Shown here: one piece after another, positions 49,128 through 57,768 of the stretch
How the letters are laid out: every line of letters starts with the position of its first letter
Numbering within the stretch: the first letter of the stretch is position 1
NCBI GenBank assembly: GCA_016235185.1
Contig: JACRLT010000021.1
Coordinates: 1-58,444, forward strand
From: Candidatus Omnitrophota bacterium
Lineage (GTDB): Bacteria > Omnitrophota > Gorgyraeia > Velamenicoccales > Velamenicoccaceae
Reading direction: 5' to 3'
DNA: 58,444 nucleotides
Translations under genes and position numbers: made by a program
The notes under the pieces: generated by a model
Database searches by the model: none
Told to the model about the DNA's origin: nothing
Seen by the model: only the letters and a program-made list of their open reading frames with translations

Positions 49128-51885
49128 AACTTTCTCTCACAAAAATATACCGCCTGGCCTGATCCGCGTCTTTATCCGAAGGCGCGCTCTTTAAATATCT
49201 TTTGAAATGTTCTACTGCCTCTTCTTCGTCTACCAAATACTGCGAATAAATAATACCTAGATTATAGTGGGCATAAGGATCTTCAGGGTTAAGCTCAAGC
49301 GTCTTTTTAAACTCTTTGATAGCGTCCCCATACATCTCTTTTTCAGTATAGATCACACCAAGGTTATAATGCATGGCTGCATTCTCTTTCGTAAGTTTTT
49401 CTACCTTGATGTTTGTCTGCGCCAGGTCGTTCGGGAAAGATTCGATGCGCTCTTTTAGACGTTTATTTTCATCCAGGGCCTTCTTTAAGTCCTCTGAAAC
49501 TTTGTACAGCCTGTCTTCTTTTTCCGCAAGTGCCTGCTTTATATCCTGTTCGGCCTTGCCCCACTCCTTCTTTTCGGCATCCCAAGTCTTTAAATGCGTA
49601 TCCATACGCTCGATCTTTTGCTTCTGGGAAACCTTCTCTTTGACGATCTCTTTCTGATCTTGCTGGAACTCCAAGAGCGTTTCGCTTAAGTCCTTAACCT
49701 CATCTTTCAACGCGCTGTTTTCCGCTTCCAGGCCGGCGTTCTTCTGCGACATATTTTTATACTCGCGGGGGCTAAGCTGTGTCTTAGAATCTTCCTTAAG
49801 CTCTTCAGTTTCTTGCTGAAGTTTGACAAAACTATCCATAAGTTTTTTGAACTTGGCCTCGGATGCCTTGACAGTCGCAAGCATACCATCGTTTTGGGCC
49901 TTCAGGCCCTTAGCTTGTTCAACCAATTCAAGATTCCCATTGTATTCCTTCTCTGTAACCTCCCAGCCCTGCTTATCTTTCTCGAGAGACGCAACCTTTG
50001 CGGCTAAACTATCGCGATCTTCTTTTAGCTTGGCTATCTTTTCATGCGCATCCTTAAAAGAAGAGGATATATCGGCAAAATCACCCTGATATTTCTTGAC
50101 TACTTCGCCTTGCTGCTTAGCGTAAGTACTGAAACTCTCCTCGATCTTTTTTAGCTCCTGCTCTGTTATTTTTATCTTGTCCTGTGAGGTTTTAAGATTA
50201 TCACCGGCTTCTTTAACCTGATCCTCCAACGAAGAAATCCGTGCTTTATACCCTTCTATCTCTTTTTCTTTGTCTGCTATCTTTGCGGCTAAGTCCTTTT
50301 CATTGCCTTCTGCCTTTCTCAACTTCTCCTCGGCTGCATTTATCTTGTCCTCGGAAGCCTTAAGATTACCATTGACTTCTTTAACCTGCGGTTCCAGCGA
50401 GGCAACCTGCGCCTTATATCCTTCCACCTCTTTCTCCTTTACGCTCATATCAAGGCGCTCTTTATGCAATGAATCGATCTCTTTCTCGGCCCGGGATAAG
50501 TCGCTTGCGGTATTTTTTAAACGCTCTTCCAGGGATTTTTGCGTCAGGAGCGCGCCGGACATCGCGACTTCATGCCGCCTGGTTACCTGTCCGCGTTCAG
50601 AAAGCACCTGGCTCAACTTTGCTTCGGCGCTTCTTAGTTTCTCTTCGGCCTTAGCCAGATCTTCTTCTTTTGCGCTCAAACGCAGGCCCGTCTCCTTTTT
50701 TTCTTTTGCCAAAACCTCTATCTGTCTACTGAACGAAGAAGACTGTTCCTGCGCATCGCTAAGTTTATCTTCGGCGAACTTGGCATTATCTTTTACTGAA
50801 TTCAACCTGTCTTCTGCGATCTTTAAGTCCTCGCTTGCGGTCTTGTATTTGTCGCCGAGGTCCTGCACGCGCCGTGTCAGATCCTTTATGAGATCAGACG
50901 AAACCAGGGCATCTTCTTTCTGCTTTCCGGCCAAAGCGACATTCTCTTCCTGCGCCAGCGCTAATTTATCTTCATAAGACTTTAACTTCTCATCTGCGAG
51001 CTCCAGCTTATGCTCATTTAATTTATTTATACCGTCCAGGTCCTTGGCCTTATCTTCTATGGCCCTGGCTTTTTCAAAGGATCGGCTTAATTCTTCCTTA
51101 TGCTTTTCAACAAGTTCATCCTTCTGCGTCTTTGCTTTAGCCAGCTCTTCTTCTGTTGCCTTGCGCGCATTCTCTACCTTCACAAGTTCTTCTTTATGCT
51201 TCTGGCGCAAAAGGCCTTCCCTCTTGTCTACATTGGAGACTTTATCCTGTACAGCTTTCAGCTTATCTTCCGTTGATCTCAATCGCGCAAAAAGGCTCTC
51301 GCGCTCCTGTTTGATAGCAGCCAGATCATCATCATAGCCGAAGAGGATCTTTTTGCGCTCTTCCCGCAATATATCCATCTGGCTCAACAAAGATTCCTTT
51401 TCTGCCTGAAGTTTCTGGATACGGATAGCCGCCTTCTCCAGGGCCGTTTCTGCTTGGGCACGGCTTTGGGCCAGCTGCTGATTCTCTGCTTTTAGTTCCT
51501 CGACAGCCGAATCCTTGGCGTTGACAGTTTCACTGATCTTATCGGTCTCTAACTTTGTATCGTTCAGCTTTTCAGCGAGATCCTTCTTCTCCTCTTCAAG
51601 ATAGGATATCTTCTCCTGCGCCGTATCGAGGTCTTCGGAGTATTTCTGTTTTTGCTCCTCAACAGCCTCGACCCTGGCCTTTACGCCATCGACCAAAGCG
51701 CGCTGCTCTGTCTTTAAATTATCGATCTCCTGGCGCAAAGCGTCCCGCTCATTTTTAAGGGACTCGAACGCATTGTCAAAATTATCCAACGTATCATGAA
51801 TGGAAGAACTTTGGGCAAACACAATGTCGCCCTGCGCCGCCGCAAAAACAGATAAAACCGCAAAACACATCATTATGTTTTTCAT
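49105..51885 (-). CDS. Secreted giant coiled-coil/TPR protein A
   Basis: 926 residues. Signal peptide MKNIMMCFAVLSVFAAAQGDIVFA, then about 780 residues of heptad-rich coiled coil with repeated LKASEDKINAAEEKL-type blocks. The C-terminal TPRs (AAMHYNLGVIYTEKEMYGDAIKEF, DPYAHYNLGIIYSQYLVDEEEAVEHF) and ending (DQARRYIFVRESYG) are paralogous to protein B (46315). If extended, the coiled coil would exceed 100 nm, so it is more probably folded back or filament-like. It overlaps secretin A by 1 nt and secretin B by 23 nt. Confidence 0.8.
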   Translation of the reverse strand: MKNIMMCFAVLSVFAAAQGDIVFAQSSSIHDTLDNFDNAFESLKNERDALRQEIDNLKTEQRALVDGVKARVEAVEEQKQKYSEDLDTAQEKISYLEEEKKDLAEKLNDTKLETDKISETVNAKDSAVEELKAENQQLAQSRAQAETALEKAAIRIQKLQAEKESLLSQMDILREERKKILFGYDDDLAAIKQERESLFARLRSTEDKLKAVQDKVSNVDKREGLLRQKHKEELVKVENARKATEEELAKAKTQKDELVEKHKEELSRSFEKARAIEDKAKDLDGINKLNEHKLELADEKLKSYEDKLALAQEENVALAGKQKEDALVSSDLIKDLTRRVQDLGDKYKTASEDLKIAEDRLNSVKDNAKFAEDKLSDAQEQSSSFSRQIEVLAKEKKETGLRLSAKEEDLAKAEEKLRSAEAKLSQVLSERGQVTRRHEVAMSGALLTQKSLEERLKNTASDLSRAEKEIDSLHKERLDMSVKEKEVEGYKAQVASLEPQVKEVNGNLKASEDKINAAEEKLRKAEGNEKDLAAKIADKEKEIEGYKARISSLEDQVKEAGDNLKTSQDKIKITEQELKKIEESFSTYAKQQGEVVKKYQGDFADISSSFKDAHEKIAKLKEDRDSLAAKVASLEKDKQGWEVTEKEYNGNLELVEQAKGLKAQNDGMLATVKASEAKFKKLMDSFVKLQQETEELKEDSKTQLSPREYKNMSQKNAGLEAENSALKDEVKDLSETLLEFQQDQKEIVKEKVSQKQKIERMDTHLKTWDAEKKEWGKAEQDIKQALAEKEDRLYKVSEDLKKALDENKRLKERIESFPNDLAQTNIKVEKLTKENAAMHYNLGVIYTEKEMYGDAIKEFKKTLELNPEDPYAHYNLGIIYSQYLVDEEEAVEHFKRYLKSAPSDKDADQARRYIFVRESYGPDAGK

Positions 51886-53660
51886 CAGTCAGCCACCCTC
51901 AAGCCTTTGAATATTACTTTTTTGTCGTTAGAAACAGGCACTGGCATTTCTTTTGGCGCAGGGCTAAGCGTTTGATACCCCTTCGCACCTTTTATGCCGG
52001 CATGTTCTATTTTTTGCCCGCCCTGCGAAACAAATACCTCGCCGCTGATGATCTTCGGTGTCAACATAATAATAAGCTCAAAACGTTCCACCTTCTTCGT
52101 GTCAGTTTTAAAAAGCCAGCCCAAAACCGGGATCTTCCCTAGAAAAGGAGTCTGTTTTGCAGTGCCTGTCCTTTCATCTTTGCGCAAACCTCCGATTATG
52201 ACAGTAGTGCCCTCTTTAACCATGACCGTAGTCTCGGCAAGAGATGTGTCAATAATGGGGATCCTATTTTGCGTAGGCGTGATCAATGTGGAAGATACGC
52301 TTGAGATCTCCACCTTTACCTTCATAGTCACGAATCCGTCGTTGTTGATCACAGGGGTAACGGAAAACTGTGTGCCCACATCAACAAATGTCACCTCTTC
52401 AGCAACTGTACTCGTCACCTGCCCTGTGGTGGTAGTGGTCGTAACATACGCCTGTTTTTCGCCTACGTGAATGCGGGACTCCTGGTTGTTGGTCGTGACC
52501 AACTTCGGATTAGCCAGGATCTTGCTTGACCCCAAAGACTGGATATACTTGAGCACTGTATCGAAATCCTGTGTGCCGATGAGCCCGACATGCAATTTTT
52601 CACTGCCCACAGCCGGTGTACTCGAAGAAAGGCTGGATGTCGTGCCGCTGAACGGATATGAACCTGTATAACCTTCGGCTTGCAGCGTCTCTTTTCTCGA
52701 AGTAAACGTACCGGCGGTAGTCACGGGATTTACCGTTGCAAAAGGCGTAGACCCCATATAAAACAAGTCGCCTTTTAATTTAAGGGCTTCAAAAAGCCCT
52801 TCCCACTCCATGCCTTTTGTCGTCTCATCCGATACCTTTATTTTGACTATAGTTGTATCGATAATGACCTCTTTTGTCTTGGTATCCAACCCCTTTATCA
52901 ACCGCTCTATTTCTAACATGCGATCGGGCAAGGTCTGCACTATCACCTGGTTCTGCCTTTCATCAGCTTTTATAAGGCCTACTTTTTTTGAGTCCAATTG
53001 GTTTTTAAGCTGCTCTTCGACTTCTTTGGTCTTTGTATATTGCAAAGGGAATATCCGCACTTCGTTCTTCTCTTCAAAGGCCTCGAGTGCCCTGGCCATA
53101 TCTTTTATGCGCTCGGGTATATCAATGATCAATACGCTTCCTGATTCAGGGTCAACCAGGACCCTGCCTATCTCGCTCTTGAGCGTATCGAAAAGCGAAA
53201 AGGCCTGTTCAGGAATAATGTATTTAAGCCGGAATGTCTTGACCTCTCGCGTATCTGCAAACGGCTTGCCGTACAAGGCCTTATATTCGTCTTCGGTCAT
53301 AACGCTGTAGATATCGCCTCTCGTATCGTATGCCAGTTTGTTAGCGCGCAGCATGATATCAAAGACATCTTTGACCAGGACGTTCTCAACCATAAGCGTC
53401 ACACGGCCTGCCACGTTCTTAGTAGTCACAATGTCGAGGTCCGCCCTCCTTGATAAAAACTTCAGGGCTTCAATGACATCGATGTCTCTTAGGTCCAAAG
53501 AGACAAATCCATGCATGCCCCCGGGTATCTTATCTTCCGCAGGAACATTATCCGCCTGGCCGGCCTCGCCAGAAACAGCCGCTTGCTCTTGCGCAAGAGC
53601 TGACGCAGCCAAAAACAAAAACGATAGCGCCGCAAAAATATTCTTTCTGTACCTTGTCAT
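51885..53660 (-). CDS. Secretin A (PilQ/GspD family)
   Basis: 591 residues. Signal peptide (MTRYRKNIFAALSFLFLAASALA), STN/N0 domain (FVSLDLRDIDVIEALKFLSRRADLDIVTTKNV), N1-like repeats (TFRLKYIIPEQAFSLF, IFPLQYTKTKEVEEQL) and the secretin domain (GTTVIIGGLRKDE, PFLGKIPVLGWLF, FELIIMLTPKIISGEV). The upstream GspC-like gene overlaps its start by 4 nt, as in type II secretion operons. Confidence 0.93.
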   Translation of the reverse strand: MTRYRKNIFAALSFLFLAASALAQEQAAVSGEAGQADNVPAEDKIPGGMHGFVSLDLRDIDVIEALKFLSRRADLDIVTTKNVAGRVTLMVENVLVKDVFDIMLRANKLAYDTRGDIYSVMTEDEYKALYGKPFADTREVKTFRLKYIIPEQAFSLFDTLKSEIGRVLVDPESGSVLIIDIPERIKDMARALEAFEEKNEVRIFPLQYTKTKEVEEQLKNQLDSKKVGLIKADERQNQVIVQTLPDRMLEIERLIKGLDTKTKEVIIDTTIVKIKVSDETTKGMEWEGLFEALKLKGDLFYMGSTPFATVNPVTTAGTFTSRKETLQAEGYTGSYPFSGTTSSLSSSTPAVGSEKLHVGLIGTQDFDTVLKYIQSLGSSKILANPKLVTTNNQESRIHVGEKQAYVTTTTTTGQVTSTVAEEVTFVDVGTQFSVTPVINNDGFVTMKVKVEISSVSSTLITPTQNRIPIIDTSLAETTVMVKEGTTVIIGGLRKDERTGTAKQTPFLGKIPVLGWLFKTDTKKVERFELIIMLTPKIISGEVFVSQGGQKIEHAGIKGAKGYQTLSPAPKEMPVPVSNDKKVIFKGLRVAD

Positions 53661-54337
53661 CTTAATTCTACTTCCGCTCCTGAATAATTTAAAACAACCT
53701 TATCCTTAAAAATGGCCTGGATCTTTACCCCGCTGGACATGACCTGCCCGCGTTTCAGGAAAAAAGTCTTTTTTGCTTCTATATCCTCGATCATGGCGTC
53801 AGGATTTTCCGACCAGGAAATACCCACGAGTTTATATTTGCTCAAAACGCTTTCCTGTTGGGCTTTCTGCTCCGCTTGATCAGGCTTAGCAGTTTCATCC
53901 GCAGCCGGCTGTCTCCCGATCTTAAAAATATCCCGCGATTGGACCTTTTCCATATATGTCGTCAGGGCCTTTAATTGCGAAGCCTGTTTTAAAACTTCTA
54001 ACTTGGCGGAACTTTCCGCTTTAAAGGAGAAACTGGGCAAGGTAGAAAATTTCATAGCTAACATAAACGAACTGGCCACAAAATAGACGCCGGTCAGAAC
54101 AGCCAGCAAAACCAGGATGGAGTTTATCTTCTTAATATCTAAAGGGCCGCTCCAGGATTTGGCTAAAGCCGACAATTTTTCGCGCGCGAAGATCCAGCGG
54201 CCCTGCAAAGCACCCAAAGAAAATAAAGTGAGGCCCTTTCCCCTGATAGCCACACCCTTTGCAGCACGCCCATGAGGTTCTTCTATCAGCTTTAGAAGCT
54301 GCTTCTCTGGGCTAAGATTGGAATTGTCTTTGACCAT
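53657..54337 (-). CDS. GspC/PilP-like inner-membrane secretin partner
   Basis: 226 residues. One TM segment (about 72-90, SILVLLAVLTGVYFVASSFML) is followed by a periplasmic linker. The C-terminal HR/PilP-like domain (YKLVGISWSENPDAMIEDIEAKKTFFLKRGQ, then VKIQAIFKDKVVLNYSGAEVELR) binds the secretin N0 domain in type II systems. It lies between the ExeA ATPase gene (46-nt overlap) and secretin A. The start could be internal, since the first about 15 residues overlap the ATPase. Confidence 0.82.
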   Translation of the reverse strand: MVKDNSNLSPEKQLLKLIEEPHGRAAKGVAIRGKGLTLFSLGALQGRWIFAREKLSALAKSWSGPLDIKKINSILVLLAVLTGVYFVASSFMLAMKFSTLPSFSFKAESSAKLEVLKQASQLKALTTYMEKVQSRDIFKIGRQPAADETAKPDQAEQKAQQESVLSKYKLVGISWSENPDAMIEDIEAKKTFFLKRGQVMSSGVKIQAIFKDKVVLNYSGAEVELR

Positions 54338-55158
54338 CCCTTTTTATCCTCTTCTTCTATGACTTCTTTGATCAGCGCTTCGTCGATGACGCTCTTTCTC
54401 TTTAACACAAGGGCCTTTAAAGCCTTGTGGCACAACATAGCTATCTGGCGAGGGTACCCTTTTGTATAACGGTGGATCTCCCGGATAGCGCCGTCTAAAA
54501 AAAGGAACATCCTTGAAGAATAACCTGCCTGGCGTATCCTGAATTCGATAAGCCGGCGGGTCTCCTCCTCATCAAGCGGATTTAATGTATACCTGAAACT
54601 GATACGGTCCAGGAAATTATTCATGTTCATGATCTTAGCGTACAACTCCAACTGCCCCAAAAGGATTAGCTGTAGGAGTTTAAATTCATTTGTCTCATAG
54701 TTCAAAAGGACACGCAGCGCCTCAAGTGTCACCTCATTCAGTTTCTGCGCTTCATCTACAATGAGCACTACTGTCTTGCCCTCTTCCACGCCTTTCTGGT
54801 ATAGAAAACGCTCCAATGCCTCCTGTAAATCCAGGATCGTAGGATTGGAAGGTACTGACAACTCAAAGTTATGCGCCAGCTTCGTCAGAAAAAGTTCTTC
54901 GGATTCAAACGCAGGGTCTAAAACAATGTTAAAGATAAAATCTTCTTTGGAACGCAAGAGCTGTATCAGCTTGCGCGAAAGAGTGGTCTTTCCTGTCCCA
55001 ACGTCCCCTAAAATAACGGACAGGCCGCGCCTTAGCCTCATCTCGATCATCAGGTTAGTCAGCGCGATCTCATGAGCCTTGGACTCGTAAAAAAATTCAG
55101 GGTCCGGGCTGGTTGAGAACGGTTCTCTTTCAAAACCTATTACCTTATAATAGCTCAT
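54292..55158 (-). CDS. ExeA/GspA-like AAA ATPase
   Basis: 288 residues. MSYYKVIGFEREPFSTSPDPEFFYESKAH is the ExeA start, Walker A is LGDVGTGKTT (near 51-60), Walker B VLIVDEAQKL, and GYPRQIAMLCHKALKALV the lid. Aeromonas ExeA works with ExeB to multimerise the secretin ExeD. Position beside GspC- and GspD-like genes supports that role here. The 5' leader carries the B2 structured element. Confidence 0.88.
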   Translation of the reverse strand: MSYYKVIGFEREPFSTSPDPEFFYESKAHEIALTNLMIEMRLRRGLSVILGDVGTGKTTLSRKLIQLLRSKEDFIFNIVLDPAFESEELFLTKLAHNFELSVPSNPTILDLQEALERFLYQKGVEEGKTVVLIVDEAQKLNEVTLEALRVLLNYETNEFKLLQLILLGQLELYAKIMNMNNFLDRISFRYTLNPLDEEETRRLIEFRIRQAGYSSRMFLFLDGAIREIHRYTKGYPRQIAMLCHKALKALVLKRKSVIDEALIKEVIEEEDKKGWSKTIPILAQRSSF

Positions 55159-55170
55159 TAACTTTGCCTA

Positions 55171-55258
55171 TTGCAGGTTCTTTCCCCTGCAAAGTTTACT
55201 CCGCAGCGTGCGTAGTCCGCCACTGAATCAATGGCGGACGTGCGCTTACGCAAGGAGT
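55171..55258 (-). repeat. Structured intergenic element B2
   Basis: The outer helix is ACTCC (55198-55202)/GGAGT (55254-55258), the middle helix GCGTA (55210-55214)/TACGC (55247-55251), a GTGCGCT bulge, and the inner hairpin GTCCGCCA (55215-55222)/TGGCGGAC (55232-55239). A side hairpin TTGCAGG (55171-55177)/CCTGCAA (55186-55192) sits next to the ATPase start. Compared with B1 the inner helices differ in sequence but keep pairing. Confidence 0.6.
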
Positions 55259-55263
55259 CTACC

Positions 55264-56211
55264 TTAGTGTCGAGTTGCATACACCTTTATCTTGGCGTCT
55301 TTTTTAAAAGCCTTAAGCCAGTCGCCGAAACTGTTAAACTGCTTCTTTCTTTTAACCTGGTCAAAATATGATTTCTTCAATTCGCCGAACTTTTCTTTCT
55401 CTGCCACGCGTTTCTGCAGCGTACGAAAAACCCCGTAGCCGCGGTAAACAGGCGTGGGCTTATAAACAGAGTTTACCGGAAGGCCCAGCATGGCATATGC
55501 ATCGCTTCTTGGTATCTTCCATAGGTCCATAAGGAATTGCAGCGAAACAAAACCCGGCCTCTGCGCAAACTTGGGATCTTTTTTCCCTTTCTTCTCCCAA
55601 ACCCTGGGGTTCTTCATCTTATTGTAGAAATCTTCAGCCGCCTTTATATCGTCAAACTGGACGAGTTCAAGGCTTAGAGTATTATACTGGTCGAGGTATT
55701 CCTGGTACGCCTCCTCTTCGGTAACCTGCGGCACGAAACTGTCGATCACCTGCATCCGGAGCTTCTGGAGCTGTAAAAGATGCATGATCTGATTTTCAAA
55801 TGCTTGAGCCGGCTCTTTCACGCGTTCGGTAACCCATTTGCCGTACGCATCTTTATCCTTCTTCCAATCAAAAGTCACTTTTTCTGCCTCAAGGAGCTTG
55901 GCCACCTCGTCTTCTACCTCTTTAGATCCAACAGAAATATTGCGGCGAAAAGCTTCATAGGAAAGCAACAAGTCCTCCCAGACGCGGTCTTCCAATTCCT
56001 GCGGCGTCTTTGGTTCGGCACCCCACCGTGGGCCAAAGATCACAATAGCGGCCTTTGCAAAACGGTAATTATCCATTGAAACAGGCATCCCAAAGAATTC
56101 GCCGGCAACCTGCTGGTCATTGATCTTGACCACATCCTCCTGGGCAAAACAGAAGACAGAAGACAGAGAACAGAAGACAGAGAATACAAAAAAATAGAGC
56201 GTTTTATTCAT
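55264..56211 (-). CDS. SurA/PrsA-like periplasmic chaperone
   Basis: 315 residues. The signal peptide (MNKTLYFFVFSVFCSLSSVFCFA) is encoded partly by a 7-bp array. A helical SurA-like N-terminal domain (PKTPQELEDRVWEDLLLSYEAF, then QIMHLLQLQKLRMQVIDSFVPQVTEEEAYQEY) surrounds a parvulin-like region (KAAEDFYNKMK to LQKRVAEKEKFGELKKSYF). The catalytic parvulin residues are not obvious, so it may be a chaperone without isomerase activity. It is the first gene of the secretin module. Confidence 0.72.
   Translation of the reverse strand: MNKTLYFFVFSVFCSLSSVFCFAQEDVVKINDQQVAGEFFGMPVSMDNYRFAKAAIVIFGPRWGAEPKTPQELEDRVWEDLLLSYEAFRRNISVGSKEVEDEVAKLLEAEKVTFDWKKDKDAYGKWVTERVKEPAQAFENQIMHLLQLQKLRMQVIDSFVPQVTEEEAYQEYLDQYNTLSLELVQFDDIKAAEDFYNKMKNPRVWEKKGKKDPKFAQRPGFVSLQFLMDLWKIPRSDAYAMLGLPVNSVYKPTPVYRGYGVFRTLQKRVAEKEKFGELKKSYFDQVKRKKQFNSFGDWLKAFKKDAKIKVYATRH
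56148..56187. repeat. 7-bp degenerate tandem array
   Basis: ACAGAAG/ACAGAGA-type units, translated on the minus strand as the SVFCSLSSVFCFA core of the SurA-like signal peptide. Confidence 0.8.
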
Positions 56212-56454
56212 TTACTCTTCCCTTAATAGCTTACCTATGACACGCAAGGTGTAGCCTTCGTTTATAAGCTTAGAAATAAGGCTCAACCGCTCTTTTGCCT
56301 TTTCTGAATCGTACATGCGCGTACGGTTCTGTCTTGCCACCACGTCCAAAAGCCCCATGTCCGTATAATTATTGACGGCGGCATAGGAAATATTCGCATT
56401 TTTTGCTATATCCCTTGCCGATGCCAGTTTTCTGTTCGACTTTTTAACTGCCAT
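56212..56454 (-). CDS. Small MerR-like HTH regulator, copy 2
   Basis: 80 residues. LASARDIAKNANISYAAVNNYTDMGLLDVV is the MerR-type helix-turn-helix and R-TRMYDSEKAKERLSLISKLINEGYTLRVIGKLL the wing and linker helix. There is no effector domain. It immediately precedes the SurA-like gene (stop and start adjoin), so it may regulate the secretin operon. Its leader contains E1. Confidence 0.85.
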   Translation of the reverse strand: MAVKKSNRKLASARDIAKNANISYAAVNNYTDMGLLDVVARQNRTRMYDSEKAKERLSLISKLINEGYTLRVIGKLLREE

Positions 56455-56461
56455 GGAAAAC

Positions 56462-56592
56462 CCCTGGGCAAGTCGGAGTACCTAAATAAGATCCTTTACA
56501 TTTGCTTGTAAATGTAAAGGATTATCCCGCCCGACACTCTTTGCCGACTTGCACATTTAGTGACATCCCGCCAAAGCGTAAGCGAGGCGGGA
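56462..56592 (-). repeat. Structured intergenic element E1
   Basis: GCAAGTCGG (56468-56476) pairs perfectly with CCGACTTGC (56544-56552). Inside is a 13-bp perfect hairpin (56491-56503/56510-56522). The 3' plus-strand block at 56548-56572 is identical over 25 nt to E2 (56958-56982). TCCCGCC (56566-56572)/GGCGGGA (56586-56592) forms an outer hairpin. GTACCT and TAAGATCC blocks are also shared with E2. Confidence 0.7.
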
Positions 56593-56599
56593 CAAAGAT

Positions 56600-56836
56600 C
56601 TACCCTATAAGCTTTTTACGTATGAGCCTTAAAGGATACCCGTCGTCTTTAAGCTTGGAGATGAGCGCAAGCTTCTCTCTGACCTCGCCTGCCTGATAGA
56701 ACCTTTTGTTCCCGCGCTTGGAGACAACATTAAAAAACCCTAAATTCGTATAGTGATTTAGGGTCGGATATGTGACGCCGAATTTTTTTGATATTTCTTT
56801 GGCGGAAACTAGATCCTTGTGGTTGCCGTTCGTCAT
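56600..56836 (-). CDS. Small MerR-like HTH regulator, copy 1
   Basis: 78 residues. LVSAKEISKKFGVTYPTLNHYTNLGFFNVVSKRGNKRFYQAGEV is the MerR-like HTH and wing, followed by a helix (LALISKLKDDGYPLRLIRKKL). It is a paralogue of copy 2 with no ligand domain. E2 lies in its leader. The two copies probably arose by tandem duplication that included the leader element. Confidence 0.85.
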   Translation of the reverse strand: MTNGNHKDLVSAKEISKKFGVTYPTLNHYTNLGFFNVVSKRGNKRFYQAGEVREKLALISKLKDDGYPLRLIRKKLIG

Positions 56837-56879
56837 CTACCCCTCTAAACGTTTCCTTGTTTCATTATATTCCTATGGA

Positions 56880-57073
56880 AACCCCACTGGCATGCCCAGT
56901 GTACCTGTATAAGATCCCGCCTTTGGCGGGATTATCCCACCCAACATTTCCAACGGGCTTGCACATTTAGTGACATCCCGCCGGAGTTCCTTCCCGCGTT
57001 TCCCGCCTCTTGCGGAATCCCTCAACTGCTGTACATTCCAGAGCAAGCCCCCGAACATCTATCGACGGCGGGA
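56880..57073 (-). repeat. Structured intergenic element E2
   Basis: GCATGCCCA (56890-56898) pairs with CGGGCTTGC (56954-56962) with one mismatch and one minus-strand G-U. The inner hairpin ATCCCGCC/GGCGGGAT (56914-56921/56925-56932) replaces the unrelated 13-bp stem of E1. The 25-nt block 56958-56982 is identical to E1. TCCCGCC (56976) can pair with GGCGGGA (57067-57073) around an 84-nt insert. Confidence 0.7.
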
Positions 57074-57768
57074 GAACTATAGTACTTAATGTAATTACTT
57101 TAAGTAATATAAGCAATATTATTATCGTAATTTCAGTAATTGTCAAGCAAAATCTTCGACAGAAGATTTTGCTTGATCCTTAAGGCGATTTTTGCCGAAG
57201 GATCTCATCATCAATCTTCGAAAATCACACCTTCCGTCGCTTCCAGCATTTCCCTCGCTACAAGCTGGTAACTCGCAGGTTCTGGGTCGCCGACGAGATC
57301 ACCCTAGCCCCCCGATCCCCCATTTGGAAACCCTCCCGTGGTTTCCCCCAAACATATAGAGCCGAAGTGGGTCCCCTTTCCGCTACGGGGGTCTGCGGGT
57401 GACCATCGTCGCCGACCCCTTAAGCCTATCATAGATTTGCTTTTGCCGTTTTTGGAGCGAATGTCGATTGATTATCAATGCACTGCGGTAGCCCTGTTTA
57501 AGCCGACAATCAGAAGTTTTTTGGCAAAAGTCTGCGAGGGATTGCATTTTGGCTGTAGCGACAATCTTCTATGGAGCGTAACAGCAAAAATGCAAACCGA
57601 AGCAGACGGCAAAAAACTTCGTCGGCAAACAGGGCTACCGCAGTGCAATAAAGACCTTTGGCGTGAAGAAACCAACCTGAGCAAAGAAAATGCTAAAAGC
57701 AACTATACTCCTGGTCTGCGTGCAGGGACACGCGCTGCGAATGCTTGATTTGAAAATTATGAAATAAC
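57074..57768. other. Large non-coding region with several palindromes
   Basis: I see no convincing gene here. It holds AT-rich sequence (57074-57140), a perfect 14-bp hairpin (57144-57157/57162-57175, CAAGCAAAATCTTC arms), and a fold-back pair gggtcgccgacga... (57284-57304) with ...tcgtcgccgaccc (57397-57418) enclosing GGAAACC/GGTTTCC (57326-57346). The giant hairpin is at 57479-57647. A plus-strand ORF through it is probably spurious. It could hold one or more structured RNAs or relics of mobile elements. Confidence 0.6.
57479..57647. repeat. 169-nt near-complete inverted repeat (giant hairpin)
   Basis: A 21-bp perfect outer stem (57479-57499 with 57627-57647) continues inward: GCCGAC/GTCGGC (57502/57621), GAAGTTTTTTG/CAAAAAACTTC (57513/57610), GTCTGC/GCAGAC (57530/57602) and a 15-nt stem with one mismatch (57542-57556/57581-57595). 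The loop is about 16-20 nt. It could be a fold-back element (MITE-like) or a long structured RNA. Confidence 0.75.

Noticed and set aside
57479-57647. 6S RNA, RNase P RNA or retron msd
   Set aside because: No conserved RNase P or 6S signature was recognised and no reverse transcriptase is encoded, so only a structured repeat is claimed.
57338-57748. Plus-strand ORF of 136 codons
   Set aside because: It runs through both arms of the 169-nt hairpin, has no clear ribosome site and no recognisable domain; openness is better explained by the inverted repeat.
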